Part shown: positions 18,401-26,256 of the stretch, one piece after another
How the letters are laid out: each line of letters begins with the position of its first letter
Numbering within the stretch: position 1 is the stretch's first letter
The notes under the pieces: generated by a model
Databases searched by the model: none
The model's input: only the letters and a program-made list of their open reading frames with translations
What the model was told of the DNA's origin: nothing
Program-made: the position numbers and the translations under genes
Source of the DNA: an uncultured Prevotella sp.
Lineage (GTDB): Bacteria > Bacteroidota > Bacteroidia > Bacteroidales > Bacteroidaceae
Length of the DNA stretch: 64,000 nt
Reading direction: 5' to 3'
Assembly: GCA_900320905.1 (NCBI GenBank)
Contig: ONTZ01000029.1
Coordinates: forward strand, 18,573-82,572

Positions 18401-21009
18401 GGATCTACCCAGACCGTTATAAGGTGGCGTTCTCAGGTCGTCATGCCTGGTCGTGGACGACGGAGCGTGATCTCTTGCTGAGTCATTTCGACGAGAGTGT
18501 ATTCCCATTCAGGAACAACTATGCGACGCGTGGCTTCGGTGGCGGAAGAGTGAGGAGCGCTGCCGTCCTGAAAAGGGCTGTGGGAAACGGATTGCCCGTC
18601 CCCGAGGCTGCTGTCCTTGATGAGGCAGTTGTTTATGAGGCCGCAGCCTATGATATGGCGTCAATGAAGAGTGCTACCACGGGTATCGACACGGGTGACG
18701 AAGAGGCTTTGCAGGGGCGCATTGCTGGAATGGATATCGTGAGTGCAACGGTAACGGTTAACGAGCCGGAGCCACAGGTGCAGATTCGAGAGAACCTCAA
18801 TGAAACCGCTTTCTTCTATCCTCAACTGACGACGGATGCAGAAGGTAGGGTAACTCTGAAATTCACATTGCCGGAGAGTCTCACCACCTGGCGCTTCATG
18901 GGTCTTGCCCATACGAAGAATATGTATTACGGACTGTTGGAAGGCGAGGCGGTAGCCAAGAAGGATGTGATGATACAGCCCAATATGCCGCGCTTCATCC
19001 GCGAGGGTGACGAGGCCACCATCACAGCACGTATCTTCAATACCGCAGATCACGACATCAGTGGTAAGGCCACCCTGCGACTCATCCATCCAGAGACCGA
19101 TGCAGTGGTCTATGAACAGACAGAGCCGTTTGCACTCGCTACGGGTGCCACCACTACTGCCTCGTTCCGTATGTCCTTCGCTACGGCACCCTCCTCCCTG
19201 CTCATCTGTCAGGTGACGGCAGTAGGCGGTGGCTTCAGCGATGGCGAACAGCACTATCTGCCCCTGTTGCCAGCCACGGAACATGTCCTCGTCACCGTGC
19301 CCTTCACCCAGATAGAGCCTGGCACGAAGCGCGTCGACCTGTCGCAGTTGATACCTGCTGACGGAACGAATGGTAAACTGACGATGGAATATACCAATAA
19401 TCCTGCGTGGCTGATGATTCAGGCACTGCCTTATATCGGCAAACCCACTGACGACGATGTCATCTCGCAGGCCACCTCTTATTACGCCAACAGCATCGGA
19501 CAGTATCTGATTGACCAGAACCCGAAGGCAAAGACCGCCTTTGAACTCTGGCAGCAGGAAACGGGTAACGAGACCTCGCTGATGAGTGCCTTGGAGAAAA
19601 ACCAGGGCTTGAAGGAACTGGTTCTCAGCGAGACACCCTGGGTGATGGATGCCGATGGCGAGACAGAGCAAAAGCAGCGCCTGGCCGACTTCTTCGATAC
19701 GAACACCATGCAGATGCGCCTCTCGTCGGCCCTCGACAAGATGAGAAAACTCCAACAGCCTGAAGGCAGTTGGTCGTGGTGGCCCGAGATGCCAGGCTCC
19801 TTCTATATGACGGTGGCGGTGTCTGAGATGCTGGTACGTCTGAATGCCCTCACTGGTACGAAGCCCCAGACAACGGAGATGCTCAACGGCGCCTTTAAGT
19901 TTATGGGTCGCGAGGTGGTGGATATGGTGCAGGAGATGAAGAAATGGGAGAAGAAGGGTCATAAACCCTCATTCCCCAGTCTGAAAGCCCTGCAATGGCT
20001 CTATCTCTGTACCCTCGACGGGCGCACGCTGCCGTCGGATGTGCAGGCTGCCAACGCCTATCTGATGCCACTCTTGAAGAAGGAGGTCAAGAACCAGAGC
20101 ATCTACGAGAAGGCTCTGACTGCCATCATCCTCGCGAAGACCGATCCGAAGCGTTCTGCGGAATATGTGAAGAGCCTGAAGGAGTACACCGTCTACCGTG
20201 AGGAGATGGGACGCTACTACGACACGCCACGTGCCGGCTATTCCTGGTGCGACTATAAGATTCCCACGCAGACGATGGCCATCGAGGCCTTGCAGCGCTT
20301 GACGCCCAATGACCAGCAGACCATCCAGGAGATGCAGCGCTGGCTCTTGCAGTCGAAGCGTACGCAGGTCTGGGATACCCCTATCAACAGCGCGAATGCC
20401 GTCTATGCCTTCCTCAATGGCACACCGCTATTGCTGAATGCCGCCAATGCCACGATTACCGTGGACGCCAAGCCTCTGGAGATGCCGAAGGCCACCGCTG
20501 CCATCGGTTATGTGAAGGCTCCGGTGCCTGTGGAGAGCAAGACCATCACAGTGGATAAGACCTCGGAAGGCACATCGTGGGGAGCCGTCTATGCACAGTT
20601 TACGCAGCCCACGAAGTCTGTTGCCGACCAGTCCTCGGGTCTGAAAGTGACCCGTGAGGTCGTGACAGACGGTAGTGCGCCTCTCTCCGTGGGCGACAGA
20701 GTCACGGTTCGCATCACCATCGAGGCAGACCGCGACTACGACTTCGTGCAGGTCATCGACAGGCGTGCTGCCTGTCTGGAACCCGTCAAGCAGGTGAGTG
20801 GCTATTACAGAGGTTCCTACTGCACGCCACGCGATTACTCCACGAACTATTACTTCGATATTTTGTCGAAGGGCAAGCACGTCATCGAGACGGAATACTA
20901 TATCGACCGTCCCGGCACCTACGAGACGGGTACCTGTACCGTCCAGTGCGCCTACGCGCCAGAGTTCCACGGCACCACCCATTCACAAACCCTTAAAATC
21001 AAAGAATGA
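15481..21009 (+). CDS. Large bacterial alpha-2-macroglobulin family protein
   Basis: The 1,842-residue exported protein has a signal peptide (MKKFLVLLISLVMPFALFGQ). The MG2 hallmark TDRAIYRPGQTVHAAVMVYK lies near residue 495, further macroglobulin domains follow, the A2M signature LPESLTTWRFMGLAHTKNMY lies near 1,130, and a thioester-domain-like alpha/alpha barrel after it contains LQQPEGSWSWWPEMPGS. I do not see the CxEQ thioester, so it would trap proteases without covalent capture, or act differently, as in YfaS-type homologues. At about residue 1,070 the segment EEALQGRIAGMDIVSA resembles the plug of SusC-type TonB-dependent receptors. A GTG precedes the chosen ATG by one codon. It heads an operon with DUF1573, meaB and ispH. 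Confidence 0.9.
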   Translation: MKKFLVLLISLVMPFALFGQTYSALWKKVEEAGEKDLPKTQYEVLQQIVKKATKEKAYGQLLKAELASAQAMASIAPDSLRPAMERMKQRCEETDDVVLKTVYQTVLYKVNSSNAFVLTRDNVGAGGEVVFKKPELTEELCHQLAQVKDNTYEPFVIEGSDSKIFNHDMLIVVGQELDEWEPLYHYYEKNGNGAAACITAAKAYQWDAGETDKLDSLMEVYGNLPEAGELALVRYRLTQGKMTAEEKVRYIDNALKRWGSWKRMNTFRNTKTELINPQYRVAYELQVNQPMQEMEIKLEELRNISSLSLKVYRVKADGDIDIRPSNEAGYKKIKPLLSETPIKVEHVYTGKQPYEIFKDSLTLEGLPVGVYMLEFSTSPSTEIIRQLYFVTDVYTLAESQPDNVTRYVVVSATTGQPIANAHLRIQEYKSYNKYDVSNVRTDANGEYLYKSKNNGRCEVYAYTDKDKACPELGTANRYRYYQDNNNPERTEIFTDRAIYRPGQTVHAAVMVYKTIEGYKHSAVVGKQVTITLRDANRKEVKKESVWTDAYGMCAVDFTLPSSGLTGQFSIYANGQQYYFSVEEYKRPTFQVEFEDVKQHYEAGDTVEVRGKALTYAGVPVQGAEVEYRVVRRMAFWWWSFYRYYDMGVLGIGNNSEEVYSGEAVTEADGTFLVKMPMVIPESEHPLFFNFDVMADVTDTAGESHRGTFSLPLGNRKTALTVDLEEKMLLEENPTMTFHLRNAAGKDIDASVKYRIDDNRRWWDWSTQRKIELSGMHLKSGRHTVEAICEGDTLKRDFVVFSIDDKRPATETKDWFWQSDGQFPNDGTPVTVQVGSSDKDVHIVYSIFGNDKIIETGAVDKSNELINRKFIYKEEYGDGITLNFAWVKNGKCYTHNVSITRPMPDNKLKLEWSTFRDRLTPGQEEEWALTVKGPDGKPADAMLMATLYDKSLDQLKKHQWYFHPYTHFTLTSTQWIYPDRYKVAFSGRHAWSWTTERDLLLSHFDESVFPFRNNYATRGFGGGRVRSAAVLKRAVGNGLPVPEAAVLDEAVVYEAAAYDMASMKSATTGIDTGDEEALQGRIAGMDIVSATVTVNEPEPQVQIRENLNETAFFYPQLTTDAEGRVTLKFTLPESLTTWRFMGLAHTKNMYYGLLEGEAVAKKDVMIQPNMPRFIREGDEATITARIFNTADHDISGKATLRLIHPETDAVVYEQTEPFALATGATTTASFRMSFATAPSSLLICQVTAVGGGFSDGEQHYLPLLPATEHVLVTVPFTQIEPGTKRVDLSQLIPADGTNGKLTMEYTNNPAWLMIQALPYIGKPTDDDVISQATSYYANSIGQYLIDQNPKAKTAFELWQQETGNETSLMSALEKNQGLKELVLSETPWVMDADGETEQKQRLADFFDTNTMQMRLSSALDKMRKLQQPEGSWSWWPEMPGSFYMTVAVSEMLVRLNALTGTKPQTTEMLNGAFKFMGREVVDMVQEMKKWEKKGHKPSFPSLKALQWLYLCTLDGRTLPSDVQAANAYLMPLLKKEVKNQSIYEKALTAIILAKTDPKRSAEYVKSLKEYTVYREEMGRYYDTPRAGYSWCDYKIPTQTMAIEALQRLTPNDQQTIQEMQRWLLQSKRTQVWDTPINSANAVYAFLNGTPLLLNAANATITVDAKPLEMPKATAAIGYVKAPVPVESKTITVDKTSEGTSWGAVYAQFTQPTKSVADQSSGLKVTREVVTDGSAPLSVGDRVTVRITIEADRDYDFVQVIDRRAACLEPVKQVSGYYRGSYCTPRDYSTNYYFDILSKGKHVIETEYYIDRPGTYETGTCTVQCAYAPEFHGTTHSQTLKIKE

Positions 21010-22073
21010 ATATGAAGAAAATCCTGTTTATATTTTTCACTTTTCACTTCTCACTTCTCACTTCTCTTGCCCAGACCTTAGAGGTCGTGCAGGCGAAGGT
21101 CAACGCAGGTCGGACGGGATTCCAACAACCCATTACGGCAACCTTTGAACTCCGTAACAAAGGCCGTCGCAAACTCGTAATTGAGAGCGTGAAGCCCGAC
21201 TGCGGTTGCACGGCAGTGGAGTTTCCCAAGGAAGTGGGCGCTGGGGATAAGTTTACCATCAAGATGACCTACGACGCCAAGATGCTGGGACACTTCCAGA
21301 AGATGGCAGCCGTCGTCAGCAACGGTTCCCAGAAACCCGTCTATCTGACGATGCGAGGTGTCGTGGTACCCGAGGTGCTCGACTATACCGGCAACTACCC
21401 CCTTGCGATGGGTGATATGCTGTACGACAATAATGAACTGGAGTTCGATGATGTCAATAAGGGCGACACCCCGATGCAGGAGATTCACGTGATGAACAAT
21501 GGTGAAGGGCCTATGCAGCCCCACCTGATGCATCTGCCGCCATACCTCTCTGCCACCACGAAACCAGAGATTCTGGAACCTGGCAAGGGCGGTACGATCT
21601 CCGTCACCCTGAACTCCGACAAACTCCGTAACTTAGGACTGACGCAGACGTCTGTCTATCTGGCTCGTCGGTTGGGCGAGAAGGTCAGCAAGGACAGTGA
21701 GATACCCGTCTCTGTGGTGCTGCTGCCTCATCTGCAGGACTACGATGAGTTCAGCAAGGGCTTGGCTCCTCAGTTGCAGATGTCTTCCACCGATATCGAC
21801 TTTACCGACTTTGGCGGAAAGAAAAAGAAGACGGTAGAGTTGCAACTTTCCAATGTGGGTAAGACCACGTTGAAAATCTCCTCTATGCAACTCTTTACCA
21901 CAGGACTGAAGGTCACGCTGGGCAAGCAGGAACTGGAGCCGGGACTGTCAACGACACTGAAGGTGACGGGTTATGCCGATGACCTCCAGAAACTGCGCGT
22001 CAAACCCCGTATCCTGATGATAACCAACGATCCCGATCACGCAAAGGTCGTTATAAATATTAATGTGAAGTAA
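21006..22073 (+). CDS. DUF1573-domain exported protein
   Basis: The 355-residue protein has an N-terminal signal peptide (KKILFIFFTFHFSLLTSLAQ) and a DUF1573 beta-sandwich signature, FELRNKGRRKLVIESVKPDC then GCTAVEFPKEV, at about residues 50-80. A second similar sandwich appears near 275-310 (VELQLSNVGKTTLKISS). Function of DUF1573 is unknown; an ASPM/Hydin-like immunoglobulin fold is usual. The start ATG overlaps the A2M stop, and an in-frame ATG at 21012 is an alternative start. It is probably periplasmic and made with the macroglobulin. Confidence 0.85.
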   Translation: MNMKKILFIFFTFHFSLLTSLAQTLEVVQAKVNAGRTGFQQPITATFELRNKGRRKLVIESVKPDCGCTAVEFPKEVGAGDKFTIKMTYDAKMLGHFQKMAAVVSNGSQKPVYLTMRGVVVPEVLDYTGNYPLAMGDMLYDNNELEFDDVNKGDTPMQEIHVMNNGEGPMQPHLMHLPPYLSATTKPEILEPGKGGTISVTLNSDKLRNLGLTQTSVYLARRLGEKVSKDSEIPVSVVLLPHLQDYDEFSKGLAPQLQMSSTDIDFTDFGGKKKKTVELQLSNVGKTTLKISSMQLFTTGLKVTLGKQELEPGLSTTLKVTGYADDLQKLRVKPRILMITNDPDHAKVVININVK

Positions 22074-22074
22074 T

Positions 22075-23175
22075 ATGGAGCATCCTGAGAACAGTTCAGA
22101 ATATGCAGGTCTGCAAGTCAACAGTGGCGTCAAGCAGCCCCCTATCGTCAACCCCTACCTGAGACGGAACAAACGCCGTGAACTCACGGCGGCAGAGATG
22201 GTGGAGGGCATCGTCAAAGGCGATGTCACCGTCTTGTCGCAGGCCGTGACCCTTATCGAGAGTGTCAACCCCGACCACCAGGCGAAGGCGCAGGAGGTCA
22301 TCAACAAGTGTCTGCCCTATAGCGGCAACTCCGTCCGTGTAGGTATCAGCGGTGTGCCTGGTGCGGGTAAGTCCACGAGTATCGACGAGTTCGGCATCCA
22401 CGTACTCAAGGAGAAGGGCGGCAAACTTGCCGTTCTCGCCATCGACCCCTCGTCGGAACGTACCAAGGGCAGCATCCTCGGCGACAAGACCCGTATGGAG
22501 AAACTGGCCCTGCATCCTGACTCCTTCATCCGTCCCAGTCCCTCGGCTGGTTCGTTGGGCGGTGTGGCGCGTAAGACCCGTGAGACCATCATCCTCTGTG
22601 AGGCAGCAGGCTTCGACAAGATATTTGTCGAGACGGTAGGTGTGGGACAGAGTGAGACGGCTTGTCACTCGATGGTGGATTTCTTCCTGCTCATCCAGGT
22701 GGCAGGCACCGGTGATGAACTACAGGGCATCAAGCGCGGCATCATGGAGATCAGCGACGGCATCGTCATCAACAAGTGCGATGGCGACAATGTGGACCGC
22801 TGTCAGATGGCAGCGACGAATTTTCGCAATGCCCTCCATTTCTTCCCGATGCCCGACAGCGGATGGAGCCCGAAGGTGCTCTGTTACAGCGGTTTCTATG
22901 GCACGGGTGTGAAGGAGATTTGGGACATGATCTATCAGTATTTCGACTTCGTGAAGGCCAACGGTTATTTCGACTACCGTCGCAATGAACAGTCAAAGTA
23001 CTGGATGTACGAGAGCATCAACGAGCACCTGCGGCTCAACTTCTACAACAATCCTCTCATCAAGGCGCAGTTGCAGCCTGCAGAGCAGATGGTTCTCGCC
23101 GGCCAGAAGACCTCCTTTGTCGCCGCCCAAGACCTCCTCGATATGTATTTTGACTTATTAAAAAAAACTGTGTAA
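22075..23175 (+). CDS. meaB: MeaB, methylmalonyl-CoA mutase-associated GTPase
   Basis: The 366-residue G3E-family GTPase protects and loads methylmalonyl-CoA mutase with its B12 cofactor. It shows the P-loop GVPGAGKST (about 93-101), the MeaB signature LAIDPSSERTKGSILGDKTR, then RPSPSAGSLGGVARKT, the base motif ETVGVGQSE, and NKCD (NKxD). It lies 1 bp after the DUF1573 stop. Its presence fits the succinate-to-propionate pathway of Bacteroidales; no mutase gene is in the window. Confidence 0.95.
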   Translation: MEHPENSSEYAGLQVNSGVKQPPIVNPYLRRNKRRELTAAEMVEGIVKGDVTVLSQAVTLIESVNPDHQAKAQEVINKCLPYSGNSVRVGISGVPGAGKSTSIDEFGIHVLKEKGGKLAVLAIDPSSERTKGSILGDKTRMEKLALHPDSFIRPSPSAGSLGGVARKTRETIILCEAAGFDKIFVETVGVGQSETACHSMVDFFLLIQVAGTGDELQGIKRGIMEISDGIVINKCDGDNVDRCQMAATNFRNALHFFPMPDSGWSPKVLCYSGFYGTGVKEIWDMIYQYFDFVKANGYFDYRRNEQSKYWMYESINEHLRLNFYNNPLIKAQLQPAEQMVLAGQKTSFVAAQDLLDMYFDLLKKTV

Positions 23176-23184
23176 TCTGTGGCT

Positions 23185-24105
23185 ATGATTCAGATTGAGA
23201 TTGATAGTGGCAGTGGCTTCTGTTTCGGCGTGACCACCGCCATCACCAAGGCCGAGGAAGAACTGGCTTCCCAACGTGTCTCAGGGGATAAGGAATCCCC
23301 CGATAAGCCAATCCTCTACTGTCTCGGTGATATCGTACACAATGGTATGGAGTGCGAACGCCTTCGTAAGATGGGACTCATCACCATCAACCACGATGAC
23401 CTCCGCCAACTCCACGACGTGAAAGTGCTTCTGCGGGCCCACGGTGAGCCGCCAGAGACTTACGAACTGGCGCGTCGCAATAACATCGAGATCATCGATG
23501 CCACCTGCCCTGTGGTGCTCCAACTCCAGAAGCGCATCAAGCAACAATATACCTCACAACTCCCCTCCTCCTCCCCCGCTCAGATCGTAATCTTTGGCAA
23601 GAAAGGTCACGCAGAAGTGCTTGGGCTCGTGGGACAGACCAACAGCACCGCTATCGTCATCGAGAGTTTCGACGAGGTGAAGGATCTCGACTTTAACAAC
23701 GACATCTACCTTTACAGCCAGACCACGAAGTCGCTCGACGAGTTCCATCGTATCATCGACTACATCTCCTCCCATATCTCCCCGGAGGCCACCTTCAAGA
23801 GTTTCGACACCATCTGCCGCTCCGTAGCCAACCGTATGCCGAATATCTCGCAGTTTGCCACCCGCCACGACCTGATTCTCTTCGTCTGCGGACGGAAAAG
23901 CAGTAATGGCAAGGTGCTCTTCAACGAGTGTCTGCGTGTCAACCCCAACACCCACCTGATAGAAGACCCGCAGGAGATACAGGCCGAGTGGTTGGAGGGC
24001 ATCCAGACGGTAGGCATCTGCGGTGCCACCTCTACCCCCAAATGGTTGATGGAACAGTGCCGTGAGGCCATACAAGATTTAAGACATACGAAACTGCAGG
24101 CATGA
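23185..24105 (+). CDS. ispH: IspH, 4-hydroxy-3-methylbut-2-enyl diphosphate reductase
   Basis: The 306-residue Fe-S enzyme carries out the last step of the MEP pathway, making IPP and DMAPP. The three cluster cysteines are in GFCFGVTTAI, DATCPVV and TICRSVANRM. Substrate-binding histidines lie in HNGMECERL, RAHGEPP and GKKGHAEV, and the C-terminal GATSTPKWLME is also typical. I chose the ATG at 23185, nine bases after the MeaB stop region; a GTG two codons earlier is possible. It is the last gene of the operon and is followed by a bidirectional terminator. Confidence 0.95.
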   Translation: MIQIEIDSGSGFCFGVTTAITKAEEELASQRVSGDKESPDKPILYCLGDIVHNGMECERLRKMGLITINHDDLRQLHDVKVLLRAHGEPPETYELARRNNIEIIDATCPVVLQLQKRIKQQYTSQLPSSSPAQIVIFGKKGHAEVLGLVGQTNSTAIVIESFDEVKDLDFNNDIYLYSQTTKSLDEFHRIIDYISSHISPEATFKSFDTICRSVANRMPNISQFATRHDLILFVCGRKSSNGKVLFNECLRVNPNTHLIEDPQEIQAEWLEGIQTVGICGATSTPKWLMEQCREAIQDLRHTKLQA

Positions 24106-24169
24106 AGTTTGTCGAAAGTGTCATCAGACAAACGGAGAGTAGAATCATAGAGAAACAATGCAAAGATAA

Positions 24170-24205
24170 AAAATCCCCGAAAGTCAAAGGGCTTTCGGGG
24201 ATTTT
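24170..24205. terminator. Bidirectional terminator between ispH and smalltalk gene
   Basis: Perfect 14-bp arms (AAAATCCCCGAAAG at 24170-24183 and its complement at 24192-24205) around 8 bases, with A and T runs on the outer sides. It serves the two convergent units. A near copy lies at 63231-63262 after the other smalltalk gene. Confidence 0.85.
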
Positions 24206-24206
24206 C

Positions 24207-24320
24207 TTAGAGTAGTGGCCCGTGGCCCATGCAACTGGTGGTCGTGATGGCCGTCAGGAAGGCTGTGAGCGCGGCTACTATCACCTTCACCGCAATCTCA
24301 ATAAATCCTTTCTTTCTCAT
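24207..24320 (-). CDS. Smalltalk-family small protein, copy 1
   Basis: The 37-residue protein starts MRKKGFIEIAVKVIVAALTA, continues with a hydrophobic Thr-rich stretch and ends TTTSCMGHGPLL. This is the pattern of the Bacteroidetes 'smalltalk' family: a basic start, one membrane-like helix, then a cysteine shortly before the end, possibly a lipobox-like TTSC. Function is unknown. It lies 50 bp after the DUF6261 gene and shares its operon. An almost identical copy is at 63269-63382. Confidence 0.8.
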   Translation of the reverse strand: MRKKGFIEIAVKVIVAALTAFLTAITTTSCMGHGPLL

Positions 24321-24370
24321 CGTTCTTAGTTCTTAGTTCTTACCTCTTAGTTCTTAGTTCTAAGTTCGAT

Positions 24371-25240
24371 TCACTGATCCGGCTCGTCGCCGTCGCCGCC
24401 GCCGTTGTCACCGCCTTGACTGGAGCCGCCATTGCCGCCTTGGTTCTCGCCGCCGTTGGGCTTGTCGCTGCCTTCGCCCTCATTCTCCTTGTCGCCCTTG
24501 CCGTACTTAGGCAATACGTACTGGCGATAGTACTTGATGAGTTCGTTCACCTGCGAGATCACCCCCTCGATGCCCTCTGTGTCATCCTCGATGACGGCAG
24601 AGGCATTCAACTTCAGCACCAGTTCGCGGTAAGCCTCGTCGGCCGCGTTGCGGGCGTTGGCCAGAGCCGCCTTCTCCTTCTGCATCCGCTCGTCGTTGCG
24701 CTGAGAGAGTAAGGTACGCACCGCCTCGTTGGAGGTCTTCAACTGGGTGACGAGTGAGGCCAGTCCCAGAGCCGTGATGTGTCCGTCGGCCACGTTGTCA
24801 TCCTCCATCTCCTGCAGCATCTGCTGGAGTTTCACGCTCTCCTCGGAGTAGTTCTCGTTCACGTCCACGTTGTACTTCTTGATGATGTTCCAGAGGTAGG
24901 TGGCCGCACTCTTCTTCTCCACGTCGAACGTGAACTTGGTGTACATCTGCACCTGTTTCTTCAGGGCGGTGTAGAGACTGTCACGTCGTGCGTCCTCGTC
25001 GGCGATCTGCTGGGTGTACTCACTGGAGTGGCTGATCTTGTACGCCTCGTCCACCTTTGCCACACCTGCCACGAAAGGTGTGTAGGCTGCCTCCACCTTC
25101 GCGGGGAGTTGGCTGACGCCAGCCTCACCGGAGTCGCGGTAGGTCCTGACGATGTTCAACACCTGCTGCACAAACTCGAGGAAACCCGCCATGCGCAGCG
25201 CTTTCAACTGAAAAATCACAATTTGCTTAATAGCACTCAT
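24371..25240 (-). CDS. DUF6261 protein with Gly/Asn/Gln-rich tail
   Basis: The 289-residue protein has a helical, charged core that matches DUF6261 as I know it (DEDARRDSLYTALKKQV at about 82-98, then long helices with many Glu and Lys). From about residue 252 it turns into a low-complexity tail rich in Gly, Asp, Asn and Gln, ending DGDEPDQ. The same kind of tail, ending DNPDQ, closes the HU-like protein at the right edge, and both are followed by a smalltalk gene and a related terminator. It has its own promoter at 25318-25349. No signal peptide. Function unknown. Confidence 0.75.
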   Translation of the reverse strand: MSAIKQIVIFQLKALRMAGFLEFVQQVLNIVRTYRDSGEAGVSQLPAKVEAAYTPFVAGVAKVDEAYKISHSSEYTQQIADEDARRDSLYTALKKQVQMYTKFTFDVEKKSAATYLWNIIKKYNVDVNENYSEESVKLQQMLQEMEDDNVADGHITALGLASLVTQLKTSNEAVRTLLSQRNDERMQKEKAALANARNAADEAYRELVLKLNASAVIEDDTEGIEGVISQVNELIKYYRQYVLPKYGKGDKENEGEGSDKPNGGENQGGNGGSSQGGDNGGGDGDEPDQ

Positions 25241-25317
25241 AAAAAATAGAAATTAGAAATGTTGTGTTTTCCTCTTCCTTAAAGCCTCTTCCTTGTCCGT
25301 GTGTTGCATCAACGATG

Positions 25318-25349
25318 CAAAGGTACAACTTTTTTCTGAACCCACCAAA
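25318..25349 (-). promoter_or_regulatory. Promoter of the DUF6261-smalltalk operon
   Basis: Minus strand TTTG (25349-25346), 20 bp, TACCTTTG (25325-25318). A perfect consensus, 77 bp before the start codon. Confidence 0.75.
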
Positions 25350-25403
25350 CATTTTGCCAATTTTTTTATAAAAATCTTCAAAAACTCAGAAAACCTTCAC
25401 CAG

Positions 25404-25655
25404 AATCTGGAACAAGGTTCTCCGAGGGCGTGGAAGCGCCAAACAAAATCGGGGCAAGGAATTCCGACCACGGAAGGGTGCCAACTAAATCTAGGGCAAC
25501 GAATCCTGACCACGGGAATTCTACCTGCCAAATCTAGGGCAACGAATTCCGACCACGGGAAATCAACTACCTATTTCTGGAGCAAGGAATTCCGACCTCG
25601 GGAAATCGACTACCTATTTCTGGGGCAAAGAATTCCGTCCACCGAAGGCAACTTA
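25404..25655. repeat. Six-copy 42-43-bp tandem repeat, iteron-like
   Basis: The anchor GGxGCAA (or AGGGCAA) begins at 25409, 25451, 25493, 25536, 25579 and 25622, so the period is 42, 42, 43, 43 and 43 bp. Most units contain GGAATTCCGACCACGGG or a close variant, with the palindrome GAATTC at the centre. The last units also share CTACCTATTTCTGG. The reading frame across the array codes for nothing recognisable. The period of about four helical turns would place protein sites on one DNA face. Confidence 0.75.
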
Positions 25656-25881
25656 TTCAGTTATTACTTATTCACTCCTGACATCTTTTTTTTGATTTTT
25701 CACTAAGAGGAAATTTATTATTATATATATTATAATATATATAATAATAATTTGAATTATAATATAAATTTGTACCATAAATACCTTTAATCTTATCAAT
25801 TCCACAAAACCTAACAACAATCAACTTATAATTTTTTAAAAACCAAAATGTCAGGAGTGAATAACTGAATAAGTGAATAAC
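25651..25881. repeat. AT-rich element bounded by long inverted repeats
   Basis: The left end reads ACTTATTCAGTTATT, then ACTTATT, then CACTCCTGACAT (25651-25684). The right end (25848-25881) is its reverse complement over 27 bp without the 7-bp insert. The 163 bp between are almost only A and T and include a perfect 32-bp palindrome at about 25717-25748. No gene inside. It may be a small non-autonomous element or a replication/recombination site next to the tandem array. Confidence 0.6.
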
Positions 25882-25914
25882 TTGGGTACAAAAACACAAA
25901 AAAACGCCTCTTTC

Positions 25915-26040
25915 TTATACATTATTTAAATTACACATTTTTCTGATGCCGTCCCACTCCCATGTCTGAAACTGGCCTGAGATTGTTAATTCATCAACTA
26001 AACATCTTTTTTCTTCCAAGATGTCACTTATTCCATTAAC
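25915..26040 (-). pseudogene. Possible relic of a BspA-type leucine-rich repeat protein
   Basis: The frame shows LVDELTISGQFQTWEWDGIR followed by KMCNLNNV, which recalls the start of LRR regions in large Bacteroidetes surface proteins (LxxLxISGxLxxxDxxxIRxM). It is only about 35 codons, ends at a stop and has no proper start. The match is short, so this is tentative. A clearer LRR relic lies at the other end of the island, 36265-36633. Confidence 0.3.
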
Positions 26041-26066
26041 ATTTACTTTTACAGTTCTTTCCATAC

Positions 26067-26099
26067 CCAGGTGCCTCATGACTATCTCCCCATGACTAT
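26067..26099. repeat. REP-like repeat, copy 1
   Basis: CCAGGTGCCT, then two CATGACTAT units separated by CTCCC. It is similar to the copy at 26257-26298 (CCAGGTGCCTGTCCCCATGA, then CTAAACTCCCCATGACTA). The pair flanks the transposase relic, as REP sequences flank their REP-associated transposase. Confidence 0.5.
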
Positions 26100-26214
26100 C
26101 GCTTCCTGTAGTCCTCCGGGGCTTCAAAGATGTCCTGACGATTGATGCCGCGAATCATAACATGATAGATTCCTGTGGCACTTTGGTCTCTTGCTGTGCG
26201 GCCTTTTTATTCAT
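26096..26214 (-). pseudogene. Relic of a REP-associated (Y1/IS200-like) transposase
   Basis: On the minus strand the frame 26203-26096 reads ARDQSATGIYHVMIRGINRQ followed by DIFEAPEDYRKR and a stop. TGIYHVMxRGINRQxIFExxEDY is the N-terminal signature of TnpA_REP proteins, whose single-strand transposase domain is about 150-200 residues. Only about 35 codons remain, and the ATG at 26214 is out of frame by one base. The gene is therefore dead. REP-like repeats stand on both sides. Confidence 0.75.
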
Positions 26215-26256
26215 ACTTCCAAATTTTTCTGGTAGAATTTGAATTTATCCAGCATG

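Noticed and set aside
16396-19962. Long antisense frames (476 and 433 codons) inside the alpha-2-macroglobulin gene
   Set aside because: They mirror the codon bias of the real gene on the other strand and show no domains.
25404-25655. CRISPR array
   Set aside because: Repeats are directly adjacent with no unique spacers of constant length, and no cas genes are in the window.
25293-25706. Protein-coding frame of 137 codons across the 43-bp repeats
   Set aside because: It only reads through a repeat whose period is mostly not a multiple of three, has no promoter or family match, and overlaps the promoter of the DUF6261 gene.
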